Source: Lentisphaerota bacterium (lineage in GTDB: Bacteria > Verrucomicrobiota > Kiritimatiellia > RFP12 > UBA1067). From it: 6,099 nt of DNA. Made by a program: the position numbers and the translations under genes. How positions within the stretch are numbered: the stretch's first letter is position 1; each line of letters starts with the position of its first letter. The stretch covers positions 1 through 6,099 of the forward strand of contig SUVZ01000244.1 of the NCBI GenBank assembly GCA_015061765.1. The letters run 5' to 3'. Below are positions 1 to 5,983 of the stretch, one piece after another. The notes below the pieces were generated by a model. That model saw only the letters and a program-made list of their open reading frames with translations. It had not been told where the DNA came from and searched no databases.

Positions 1-198
1 ACGTATGCGGCCGTTGTGGCTGTTGATGAATTGGGCTGGGGTGATGCCGAGGAAGCGGTTTCCGAGATGCGATTCCCGGAATCTTCCGTTGTCTCTGAAG
101 GCGGTCTCTCTTCAGATGCTGCGATATCAGATGGAGACGGTTCACCTGCCGCATCCTCGTTGTCAATATCACCTGAACAGCAGACGGGAGGTTCAAAC
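1..198. other. Upstream region with an open frame running into the first gene
   Basis: Frame 1 is open from the first base of the window and runs without a stop into the small gene that starts at 199. It could therefore be the end of a longer protein, or simply a chance open frame. The predicted stretch is acidic and rich in Ser, Gly and Asp (for example GLSSDAAISDGDG), like a low-complexity linker. A second frame (5-202) is open too, but its product is rich in Arg and Pro and looks like a shadow. I see no clear promoter here. The useful element is the ribosome binding site at 186-191 for the gene at 199. Confidence 0.4.
186..191 (+). promoter_or_regulatory. Shine-Dalgarno site GGGAGG fixing the start at 199
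   Basis: GGGAGG lies 7 bases before the ATG at 199. Because a signal peptide begins exactly at that ATG, this site argues against the longer in-frame reading that extends to the window edge. Confidence 0.65.
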
Positions 199-483
199 AT
201 GATAAAACCAAAGGTGGCGGCAGTTGCACTTTCAGCTGCGATGTCCGTCGCACCGCTCTCGGCGGCAGACGGTGATTCCTACAGGTACATAATATCAACT
301 CCATATCCGGAAGCGAACGTGTACCATTCTGCGGTATCTGCACCATCATCCATAGATGCCGGAGCCTATCGGGTTGCAGGGGTGGCCAAGGAATTGGAGG
401 CCCGTTTTCGCTCGTGTTCCCGGTCTGTTGTAATTGCATTGAATGCGATGGAATTCAAAACTTTTATAATCACTTTCAGATAG
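199..483 (+). CDS. Small secreted protein of unknown function (94 aa)
   Basis: The protein begins with a typical Sec signal peptide: a Lys-containing start (MIKPK) followed by an Ala/Ser/Val-rich hydrophobic core, with likely cleavage near residue 22 or 23 (PLSA/AD). The mature part is only about 70 residues. It has a Tyr-rich beginning (YRYIISTPYP, residues 28-37) and a conserved-looking end in which a charged KELEARFRS helix (64-72) is followed by a hydrophobic, strand-like tail ending in FIITFR. No enzymatic motif is visible and there are no membrane segments after the signal. It lies 33 bases before the SUMF1-domain gene in the same direction, so the two are probably co-transcribed and both exported. 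My impression, unchecked, is that small secreted proteins with this kind of tail recur beside SUMF1-domain genes in Kiritimatiellota-like genomes. The function is unknown. Confidence 0.65.
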   Translation: MIKPKVAAVALSAAMSVAPLSAADGDSYRYIISTPYPEANVYHSAVSAPSSIDAGAYRVAGVAKELEARFRSCSRSVVIALNAMEFKTFIITFR

Positions 484-516
484 CTTTAAAGTCAATATCA
501 GAAAAGGAAAACGCAA

Positions 517-1863
517 ATGAAAATGAAATCGATTATCTGCGGAGCAATGTCTCTTTCGTCGATGATGCTTATGGCATCGGATACCCCCGAGGTCTCGGAT
601 GTGGTCATGTCGCAGGCGTCGTTTGGGCGTATGGTTACGGTTACGTATAAACTCAGCAATGCGGCAAACGGAGCGGTCGTCACATTTGACGTAGAGACCA
701 ATTGCACTGTAAATGGCGAGACAAAATGGGCGTCGATTGGCGGCGAAGCAGTCTGCAACGCACAGGGTGCGGTATGGCGCAAGGTGACAAGCTCCGATGC
801 CGATTCTGAAGGGAAATATACAATCACGTGGCGTCCGGACCTTTCATGGGAAGGCCATAAAGTGACGCTTGCCGAAGGTGGTGCACGCGCCGTAGTTACG
901 GCATGGGCGCTCGACAACACTCCAGACTACATGGTGGTGGATATTTCCGCAGCAGCCAAACCAAATACACAGAGATACTACACTTCTACCAATTTCCTGC
1001 CGGGCGGACTTTTCGGGAATCCCGACTATCGGACGACTTCGCTTGTTATGCGCAAGATTCTGGCTAAGGACGTGACGTGGACTATGGGCAGTGTGGCGGA
1101 AAACGGACGGAACGCCGACCGCGAGGCGACGCATCGGGTCACGCTCAACTGTAACTACTACATTGGTGTCTGTGAAGTAACGCAGACGCAGTGGCAACAA
1201 ATTACCGGCTACAATCCATCCAATTTCACCACAGACCGGACGATGCGTCCCGTGGAAAAGGTTAGCTACAGGGACATCCGTCAGGGGAAGGGAACGGCAA
1301 CGAGCGTCGCTTCCGCCACGAGTGGTGTGTATCCTGCCGATCCGTACGGCGACTCCTTCCTCGGACTGCTCCGCTCGAAAACCGGCATTGACTTCGATCT
1401 TCCGTCCGAGGCACAGTGGGAGTTCGCAGCCCGCGCGGGGAACGGCGAGGGGTATTGGGGTGAAGGCTCGGACATGCAGATAAGTTCTGGCAAAGACATG
1501 AATCTTGATTCGTTGGGCCGCTATCTGAAAAATCCGGTCACGAATTCAACATCATCGCCCGACTCGGCGATAGCCCCTGCCAACGGCGGCACGGCCATTG
1601 TCGGTTCGTATGCACCGAACGCCTGGGGACTGTACGATATGAACGGCAATGTGTGGGAATGGTGTCTCGACTGGTTTGCGAACGACATCAAGGCGCTCAA
1701 CGGCACAGTTAACACTGCGTCAGGAGCGAGTCGCGTACTTCGTGGCGGAGGGTGGAGTCATGAGGCGGGCAGTTGCCGGGCGGCGACCCGTAACGGTTAC
1801 TCGCCGGCAACCCGCCAAGGCAATTTCGGTTTCCGCGTAGCCTGTACTGCAGGTTTGCAATAG
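517..1863 (+). CDS. Secreted SUMF1/FGE-fold domain protein (formylglycine-generating enzyme-like, probably not a true FGE)
   Basis: This 448-aa exported protein starts with a signal peptide (residues 1 to about 20, ending LMASD). A beta-rich N-terminal region of about 150 residues follows (for example VTYKLSNAANGAVVTFDV, 42-59), then a SUMF1 (FGE-sulfatase) domain from about 185 to 445. Diagnostic blocks are THRVTLNCNYYIGVCEVTQ (205-223), LPSEAQWEFAARAG (295-308), GLYDMNGNVWEWCLDW (371-386), RVLRGGGW (406-413) and NFGFRVA (436-442). True FGE enzymes carry two copper-binding Cys in a GGSYxCHxSYC segment. Here the matching segment, GGGWSHEAGSC (410-420), keeps only C420, so sulfatase activation is unlikely. 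The fold may instead serve binding or a surface role, as in other SUMF1/PvdO-like proteins. The start at 517 has AAGGA 8 bases upstream and is followed at once by the signal peptide. Its neighbours are the small secreted gene (33 bases before) and the hydrolase-like gene (24 bases after). Confidence 0.92.
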   Translation: MKMKSIICGAMSLSSMMLMASDTPEVSDVVMSQASFGRMVTVTYKLSNAANGAVVTFDVETNCTVNGETKWASIGGEAVCNAQGAVWRKVTSSDADSEGKYTITWRPDLSWEGHKVTLAEGGARAVVTAWALDNTPDYMVVDISAAAKPNTQRYYTSTNFLPGGLFGNPDYRTTSLVMRKILAKDVTWTMGSVAENGRNADREATHRVTLNCNYYIGVCEVTQTQWQQITGYNPSNFTTDRTMRPVEKVSYRDIRQGKGTATSVASATSGVYPADPYGDSFLGLLRSKTGIDFDLPSEAQWEFAARAGNGEGYWGEGSDMQISSGKDMNLDSLGRYLKNPVTNSTSSPDSAIAPANGGTAIVGSYAPNAWGLYDMNGNVWEWCLDWFANDIKALNGTVNTASGASRVLRGGGWSHEAGSCRAATRNGYSPATRQGNFGFRVACTAGLQ

Positions 1864-1887
1864 TTGGTCTTGTGCAGAAGAGACAAA

Positions 1888-3141
1888 ATGGCACGGTCGA
1901 TTCAAAGTATGTTGCGGATACTGTCTCCGGTTTTGGTCTGTATGGTGCTCCCGACTTTTGCCAAGGCATCGCTGCCGATAATCGGATGGCGCTCCATTGA
2001 CGACAAGAACGTATCGTTGACACGCTACCTCGAAGCGAAGGATGGAGGGTTTACCCATCTGATACAGGGGTGCGATTCACCAGATCAGATTGGACATATC
2101 CTATCCTTGGCCGAGAAGGCTGGCATCAAGCTGATCATTGGACTGCGAAGAGATGTCAAGAAAATGACGGACTTGGCGGAAAAGTTCACGGCGGCGGCCA
2201 AGGGTTCACCGGCGCTCGCATACTACTTCGTCATCGACGAGCCGCACATCCGCGAATCGGAAGCCATACGCGACTGCGTGAATCGGTACGCTTCGCTTGA
2301 TCCGAAGCATCCGTGTTATGTTAATCTGTTTGGAGTAGCCTACGATTTGGTGAGCCGCAATGACTGGAAAAAGCAGAAGATGCTGACTGGTTGCCTAACC
2401 TACGGTGAATACATGCGTAAGTTATATGATGTCGCGCCGCTGAAAATGATAAGCTTCGATGTATATCCGGTCCTTTCCTTCAAAGGGCATGAAAATGGCG
2501 ACCTGCGCCTGCATGGAGGACGCGTGTTTCTGAAGGAACGCTGGTATGAAACATTGGAGATTGTCAGCGCTTTCGCCCGCGAGCGCAAGATCCCGATGTT
2601 CGCCTTCGCTCTGTCGACTGCACACCGTCACCATCCGGGTCATGCCTATCCTGTGCCGACAATTGAGCATTTGCGCCTCCAGCACTATTCCAATCTTGCC
2701 TACGGTGCCCAGGCTCTCGAATACTTTCGTTACCTAGAACACCGGCACCCTGCGTTCGAACTTGTCCGTGAGATGAACAAGGAGATTCAGGCACGTGCAT
2801 ATGTGTTTGTGGGGTGCGAGGTCGTTGGAGTGTGGCACACTGGAATCAATGTCCCAATTGGAACAAAGCGTTTTAAGAATGAATTTCTGCCGCCGTTCGT
2901 CAAGTCGTTTTCCGTTCCAGATGGTGGCACTGCGCTCGTTTCATGGCTTAGAAACAACGGACGGGAATATCTCATGGTCGTCAATCGAGACCCCAATGAC
3001 GATATTACGCTCAAGGCGAAGTTTGTCAATGGCGTGGAGTTTGTGCGTAGAGATGGTTCACGTGCGCAGGCATCAACATATTCAGACACGTTTTGGCTCG
3101 ATCCAGGGGATACCGTCATCTTTTCGTCAAGTGTCAGATGA
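1888..3141 (+). CDS. Exported TIM-barrel glycoside hydrolase-like protein
   Basis: This 417-aa protein has a signal peptide at residues 1-27 (hydrophobic core ILSPVLVCMVL, cleavage after AKA), then a TIM-barrel-like body and a C-terminal beta region (about 340-417, with LVSWLRNNGREYLMVVNRD at 350-368). Glycosidase-like features are YYFVIDEP (112-119), where E118 in DEP is the likely acid/base; CYVNLFG (143-149); ISFDVYPV (188-195); RWYETLEIV (218-226); and the tract LQHYSNLAYGAQALEYFRY (264-282). This block order resembles unclassified GH42-like or beta-galactosidase-like hydrolases common in gut bacteria. The family assignment is from memory and the substrate is unknown. I chose the ATG at 1888 over the TTG at 1864 because it opens directly onto the signal peptide and has a weak purine-rich site (AGAAGAGA, 1876-1883) before it. 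The protein looks complete. Its last bases overlap the transposase relic on the other strand. Confidence 0.85.
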   Translation: MARSIQSMLRILSPVLVCMVLPTFAKASLPIIGWRSIDDKNVSLTRYLEAKDGGFTHLIQGCDSPDQIGHILSLAEKAGIKLIIGLRRDVKKMTDLAEKFTAAAKGSPALAYYFVIDEPHIRESEAIRDCVNRYASLDPKHPCYVNLFGVAYDLVSRNDWKKQKMLTGCLTYGEYMRKLYDVAPLKMISFDVYPVLSFKGHENGDLRLHGGRVFLKERWYETLEIVSAFARERKIPMFAFALSTAHRHHPGHAYPVPTIEHLRLQHYSNLAYGAQALEYFRYLEHRHPAFELVREMNKEIQARAYVFVGCEVVGVWHTGINVPIGTKRFKNEFLPPFVKSFSVPDGGTALVSWLRNNGREYLMVVNRDPNDDITLKAKFVNGVEFVRRDGSRAQASTYSDTFWLDPGDTVIFSSSVR

Positions 3142-3904
3142 TGACAAGGCTTTTGCGATCGTAAACGATCCGGCTGGATTCCATGCAATGCGAGCCATTA
3201 TCGGAATGTAGTGAAATGATTTCAAAGGGGAATTTGCCTTCTATGTGTTTGAGGGCTTCCAATGTGGCGTATTGTCCACGGTTCCATGTCGGGCAAAGGA
3301 CCGTCCATTGCGTTTTTCTGTCTGATGCATCAAGTATCCAGAAGAAGTTGTCCGCGCTCTCGCCTCCGCCAAGAGCGAAGGTATCCACCTGCACGTCTCC
3401 CGGAGGGACATTGCAGGCCCTGATGCTTTCGCCGGAGGCGCACGGCGTGCTGTTTTTCACTTCATTGCGCCCACTGCGCCCTGAACGCCTGTTTCCTTTG
3501 GACCAACCTGGCTTTATCCTTGTTTCTCCAGAGAGCATCCGTGACATGGTGCGGTCGCTCATGGCAAGAATCTTTTCGCGGATGGAAGGCTCTATGTGTG
3601 CAACTTGCGTAGAGTATTCGTCCACCCAGCGTATGGATTCGGCTTTAAAGTACGGCAGGCACGGGCATCCGGATTCGATCCAAACTTTCTTCAGTGCCAC
3701 GGCAACCTCTTCGCCATAGGTCTTCCCCCGTCCTTTGCGTTAGCGGAATTTTCTGCTGCCTGTCAGCAACCGATTGGCGTATTTGTGTTCGTACCCTGTT
3801 GTTTCGCAGACTTCATCCAGGATTCTGCTCCTCTTTTTTCGGTCGGCCGTAGTGTACATCCTGCGTTTGGCGCCGATGTATTCGTTTGTAGCCATTCGGG
3901 ACAT
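3134..3904 (-). pseudogene. Truncated, stop-interrupted DDE integrase-type transposase
   Basis: Read on the minus strand from ATG at 3904 (AAAGGA at 3919-3914 as ribosome site), this encodes a basic N-terminal part (MSRMATNEYIGAKRRMYTTA, then RILDEVCETTGYEHKYANRL), typical of the helix-turn-helix region of integrase-like transposases. An in-frame TAA at 3742-3740 follows codon 54. The same frame then continues for 200 codons. It contains the rve-type catalytic core: VQVDTFALGG with the first Asp (codon 3385-3383), FFWILDASDRKTQW, and SLHSDNGS with the second Asp (codon 3202-3200), 61 residues later. The third catalytic residue (Glu) and everything after SDNGS are missing, replaced by about 20 unrelated codons before a TGA at 3136-3134. 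The protein is thus about half the usual length and cannot be active. The plus-strand frames over it are shadows. The nearest named group may be the ISNCY-like integrases, but I cannot fix the family. Confidence 0.85.
3157..3170. repeat. Small inverted repeat GATCGT-AA-ACGATC
   Basis: A perfect 6-bp inverted repeat around an AA centre lies 15 bases after the stop codon of the hydrolase gene, at the place where transposase homology has ended. A second, weaker one (ATCC-GGCT-GGAT, 3168-3179) follows directly. Neither has a T-run after it, so a terminator role is not supported. The site could equally be a junction scar or a chance palindrome. Confidence 0.4.
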
Positions 3905-3930
3905 TGTTTTCATTCCTTTATTTTAGCGAC

Positions 3931-3951
3931 AGTGTCCAGTATTTGGCAAAC
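3931..3951. repeat. Insertion-sequence end repeat, inner copy
   Basis: AGTGTCC, six bases, TGGCAAAC. It shares both blocks with the copy at 3986-4007. On the transposase strand it reads GTTTGCCA...GGACACT. It lies 27 bases upstream of the transposase start and is best read as a transposase-binding site. Confidence 0.7.
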
Positions 3952-3985
3952 GGGGTGCAAATAGAAACAGCCTGCCTTTGTTGAT

Positions 3986-4007
3986 AGTGTCCGTTATTAT
4001 GGCAAAC
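3986..4007. repeat. Insertion-sequence end repeat, outer copy
   Basis: AGTGTCC, seven bases (GTTATTA), TGGCAAAC. It is the second direct copy, starting 55 bases from the first. The two conserved blocks (7 and 8 bases) are identical, while the spacer differs in sequence and by one base in length. It is probably close to the outer tip of the element. Confidence 0.7.
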
Positions 4008-4013
4008 TGCGCC

Positions 4014-4040
4014 CAAGATTTCATCCGCACCGTAATCTTG
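4014..4040. promoter_or_regulatory. 7-bp inverted repeat overlapping the -35 box (possible operator)
   Basis: CAAGATT (4014-4020) and AATCTTG (4034-4040) form a perfect inverted repeat separated by 13 bases, so the arm centres lie 20 bases apart, about two helical turns. The right arm covers the first three bases of the -35 box of the promoter for the gene at 4098. That geometry fits a dimeric repressor site, but no regulator is identified. Confidence 0.45.
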
Positions 4041-4066
4041 ACTTTTCGTTTGAGGTGTGGTATAGT
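4038..4066 (+). promoter_or_regulatory. Sigma70-type promoter, TTGACT - 17 bp - TATAGT
   Basis: The -35 TTGACT (4038-4043) and -10 TATAGT (4061-4066) are separated by the ideal 17 bases. A TG one base before the -10 (4058-4059) adds an extended -10 element. Transcription would begin near 4073, giving a leader of about 25 bases before the ATG at 4098. It is the clearest promoter in the window and lies just outside the insertion-sequence end. Confidence 0.7.
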
Positions 4067-4083
4067 TCTGTCGCTTTCCTTTT

Positions 4084-4089
4084 AAGGAG
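4084..4089 (+). promoter_or_regulatory. Shine-Dalgarno site AAGGAG that decides the start at 4098
   Basis: AAGGAG ends 8 bases before the ATG at 4098 but only 2 bases before the in-frame ATG at 4092. Normal spacing therefore favours 4098. Confidence 0.8.
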
Positions 4090-4097
4090 AAATGCAT

Positions 4098-5363
4098 ATG
4101 GATAAAATGGCTAATAAGTCGGTTTTGCGGAGTGGCAGGAGTCCAAAGATGCCTGTGAAGGCAGTTGCAAAATCTGAAATATCCGGAAAGGCGTATTCTT
4201 CTCAACATGTTGCTGCAACGGATGGCCACTGCGCCAAAGCGGCGGATGTTGGAGGTTCTGCAGATGCATCGGCATACAAGGCGGAGATCGAGGCGAAGCG
4301 TAGGTTCGACGCGTGGCGGGCCAAATACGAGCCTGTTGCCCGCGAAATCTACGAAAAGCGCAGAAGAAGGGCCGAATCGAAGCGGCGCCGGGCAATAGCA
4401 AGGAGAAAGGCGTTCGGCGATCTGTGCGAAATGACCGACGGTCTGGCATCATTCTGTCGGAAAAACAACGTTTCGCTCGCCGAGGGCGAGTGGATGCTTG
4501 ATCAATTTCGCCGTCCAGGACCATATGCGGCGGTTTTTGTGACGATGTTCTTTGACATAGCCTGGTTTGGCGCGGTTTTCCTGCGCAGGGAGCTCACAAG
4601 GCGCATTGACCGGGCCAAGCATGAGGCTTTGAGACCATACTACTATGGACAGGAAAAGGCACGCCGCCAGGCGATGGCCGAAGAGAGGCGCAGAATCCGC
4701 AGGCGAAGTACACGCAATGCGTGTCCGACCCGAGAGGAGATCATCAATGCCTGGAAGAGGGTGAAGGATTCCAATGAGGATCTTCTCAGGTTCGGCAGCC
4801 TCATGGAGGATTTGGAGTGCTATGTCGACAATTCGCTCGTCCGAGACGACAGCGGGGCGATAATCGGCCGCCGATCCGGCATAAAAGGATGGCTTCAGAT
4901 GGAGATACCTGCGTTATATACGGTATATTCGAGGGTTATGGCCTACAAGGCGGCGGCGAAGCGTATGCGGCAGATAATCGAGCTTCAGGATCCTCTTCCT
5001 CTGTCCTCTGTGCTGGATATGGGGAAGGAAAGCGGTCCTGAGATTGCCGTAACACAAGATTATTGTGCGGAGAGTGGCAGGCAAAGTAGTACGACGAGGT
5101 GTGTTGTGATGGACACGATGATAAGCGAATCGGATGAGGTGGCCTTGTTGAGGGCGCGAGCCATATATCTGGAGGTGATCAAGCCTGTCGGGGAAGGAGC
5201 GAGAAAGCGGACTGCTCTGATTGGGCGAATGGCGAAGCTTACCGATTTTGATTCCATAGAAGACGTCAATATGCTTGAGACCTGGCGAAGGAAATACGAA
5301 CGCAAGATCACGGTGCGGACGAAATCTATGTGGGGGAGGCGGTTGGTTAAGATGCTAGTGTGA
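4098..5363 (+). CDS. Very basic 421-aa protein of unknown function with one hydrophobic segment
   Basis: I do not recognise this protein. Residues 1-60 are Lys/Ser/Ala-rich and probably disordered. Residues 61-108 form a highly charged, Arg/Lys-dense helical stretch (EKRRRRAESKRRRAIARRK, 86-104). A hydrophobic run (AAVFVTMFFDIAWFGAVFL, 144-162), interrupted by D153 and flanked by RR on both sides, may be a membrane segment or a buried helix. A second Arg-rich helix follows (about 183-206). The part that looks most like a folded domain is 209-305, with MEDLECYVDNSL (236-247), SGIKGWLQMEIPALYTVYSR (260-279) and MAYKAAAKRMRQI (281-293). A low-complexity linker (305-345) and a helical C-terminus complete it. 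W-R-x-K-Y-E occurs near both ends (73-78 and 396-401). No catalytic motif is visible. The strong promoter and ribosome site support real expression. The neighbours, an insertion-sequence relic and a broken ATPase gene, suggest mobile or accessory DNA. Nucleic-acid or membrane association is inference from charge only. Confidence 0.85.
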   Translation: MDKMANKSVLRSGRSPKMPVKAVAKSEISGKAYSSQHVAATDGHCAKAADVGGSADASAYKAEIEAKRRFDAWRAKYEPVAREIYEKRRRRAESKRRRAIARRKAFGDLCEMTDGLASFCRKNNVSLAEGEWMLDQFRRPGPYAAVFVTMFFDIAWFGAVFLRRELTRRIDRAKHEALRPYYYGQEKARRQAMAEERRRIRRRSTRNACPTREEIINAWKRVKDSNEDLLRFGSLMEDLECYVDNSLVRDDSGAIIGRRSGIKGWLQMEIPALYTVYSRVMAYKAAAKRMRQIIELQDPLPLSSVLDMGKESGPEIAVTQDYCAESGRQSSTTRCVVMDTMISESDEVALLRARAIYLEVIKPVGEGARKRTALIGRMAKLTDFDSIEDVNMLETWRRKYERKITVRTKSMWGRRLVKMLV

Positions 5364-5556
5364 GAGGTAGGTGTGAGGGGAGTGACGTAAGGGCGATCTT
5401 GGAATAATTGGGGAGGGGCCCCGAAAAGAGTTTGGTCAGCGGCTTGTATTTGCCGATATTGGGAATTTATCCTTGTTTTCAGCTTGGTCGACTCCATCAC
5501 TTGCAAAATTAAGTGTAGCCTCATCGTCACTTGCTAGTCATTCGGATGAGAATTAG
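5364..5556. other. Gene-free stretch after the basic-protein gene, possibly more of the ATPase relic
   Basis: No convincing gene or terminator is present. An 8-bp palindrome GGGGCCCC (5415-5422) lacks a following T-run. TCACTTGC occurs twice, 30 bases apart (5497-5504 and 5527-5534), the first followed by a matching AAGTG (5511-5515). One frame is open from 5386 to a TAG at 5554-5556 and stays in the phase of the downstream DUF4143 relic. Parts of it (ADIGNLSLF, then VASSSLAS) loosely resemble the start of a DUF4143 domain. That match is weak, and I would not extend the pseudogene on it alone. Confidence 0.4.
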
Positions 5557-5574
5557 TCCGAACCATATTCTCAT
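5541..5574. repeat. Two overlapping, mutually exclusive inverted repeats
   Basis: TTCGGA (5541-5546) pairs with TCCGAA (5557-5562). ATGAGAAT (5546-5553), which lies in the loop of that hairpin, pairs with ATTCTCAT (5567-5574). Only one of the two could form at a time. They overlap the beginning of the ATPase relic. A functional role is unproven. Confidence 0.4.
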
Positions 5575-5898
5575 TTAGCGACAGAGGTGTTAGCAAAAAT
5601 GACAAAAGTATATTTTAAACCTCTGTGTATGAGAATTTCGTCGTACAGGAACTTCATGTTCATGGATTTCCTCTTTGTTGCTTCTGCTCACGTTAAGGCG
5701 GGGGAGGTTGATTTCTTTGTTGAACATGATGGATCGGTAAAACCAATTGAGGTGAAGTCCGGAAGACACTGCAAATAGCACCCGGCATTGAGCAATTTGT
5801 CCGGTAATGCTGAATACCGAATTGACAAAGCGGCGGTGTTGAGCAATATAGATTATTCGAATTATGAAAAGGTTGAGCGCTTGTCGCCATATTTGTGA
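5557..5898 (+). pseudogene. Relic of a DUF4143-type AAA ATPase (C-terminal part)
   Basis: The reading resembles the tail of the widespread ATPases with a C-terminal DUF4143 domain, but it runs through two frames. EPYSHLATEVLAKMTKVYF (5560-5616) matches the stretch before the usual KLYF-D-x-GL motif. The following 25 or so residues appear deleted. SVYENFVVQELHVHGF (5622-5669) then continues in another frame. One extra T near 5694 restores the first frame: KAGEVDFFVEHDGSVKPIEV and KSG (5695-5763), the family's nuclease-like E-V-D...E-V-K pattern. An in-frame TAG (5776-5778) follows, after which HPALSNLSGNAEYRIDKAAV, LSN and more match the expected end, to a TGA at 5896-5898. The P-loop half is absent. 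Removing the extra T and reading through the TAG gives a smooth family-like sequence, so this is a decayed gene. Intact members are ATPases of uncertain, possibly defence or mobile-DNA related role. Confidence 0.75.
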
Positions 5899-5983
5899 TT
5901 TCCATGTAAAAGGATAATCTTCAAGAAGACATGATTTATAGACTGCCTGTATGATTCGGATGTTTTTGAAGATGTTCAAAGAC

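Larger units (their letters stand above)
3134..4010 (-). mobile_element. Remnant insertion sequence, upstream end preserved and distal end lost
   Basis: The transposase relic (3134-3904) and about 105 bases upstream of it form what is left of an insertion sequence. Two related 21-22 bp direct repeats sit in that upstream stretch (3931-3951 and 3986-4007), as expected for multiple transposase-binding sites at one element end. No copy of the repeat was found beside the truncated 3' side of the transposase, where the DNA runs straight into the end of the hydrolase gene. A deletion has therefore probably removed the other terminus. The exact outer boundary near 4010 is a guess, and no target-site duplication can be defined. 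Confidence 0.6.

Noticed and set aside
1720..1860. C-terminal SUMF1 segment (RVLRGGGW...GFRVA) as a variable region of a diversity-generating retroelement
   Set aside because: This fold is used by such target proteins, but no reverse transcriptase and no template repeat of this segment is present in the window, and the codons are not enriched in AAC.
1864..1887. TTG at 1864 as start of the hydrolase gene
   Set aside because: It would add eight residues directly after the previous stop, with no ribosome site. The ATG at 1888 begins a proper signal peptide.
3920..3949. Promoter for the transposase, TTGCCA - 18 bp - TAAAAT on the minus strand, within the inner end repeat
   Set aside because: The predicted transcript start would fall at or after the ribosome site at 3919-3914, leaving no leader to carry it.
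3183..3964. Plus-strand open frames at 3183-3719 and 3596-3964
   Set aside because: They are antisense to the clearly recognisable integrase-type transposase relic and show no domain of their own.
4092..4097. ATG at 4092 as start of the basic protein
   Set aside because: It is only 2 bases from the AAGGAG site. The ATG at 4098 has normal spacing.
5060..5530. Minus-strand open frame of 156 codons
   Set aside because: Most of it is antisense to the basic-protein gene. The rest shows no family features and no ribosome site was found.
5574..5584. TTTAGCGACAG shared with 3922-3932, as a second insertion-sequence end
   Set aside because: An 11-base match is expected by chance in a window this size, and the flanking repeat blocks (AGTGTCC, TGGCAAAC) are not present at 5574.
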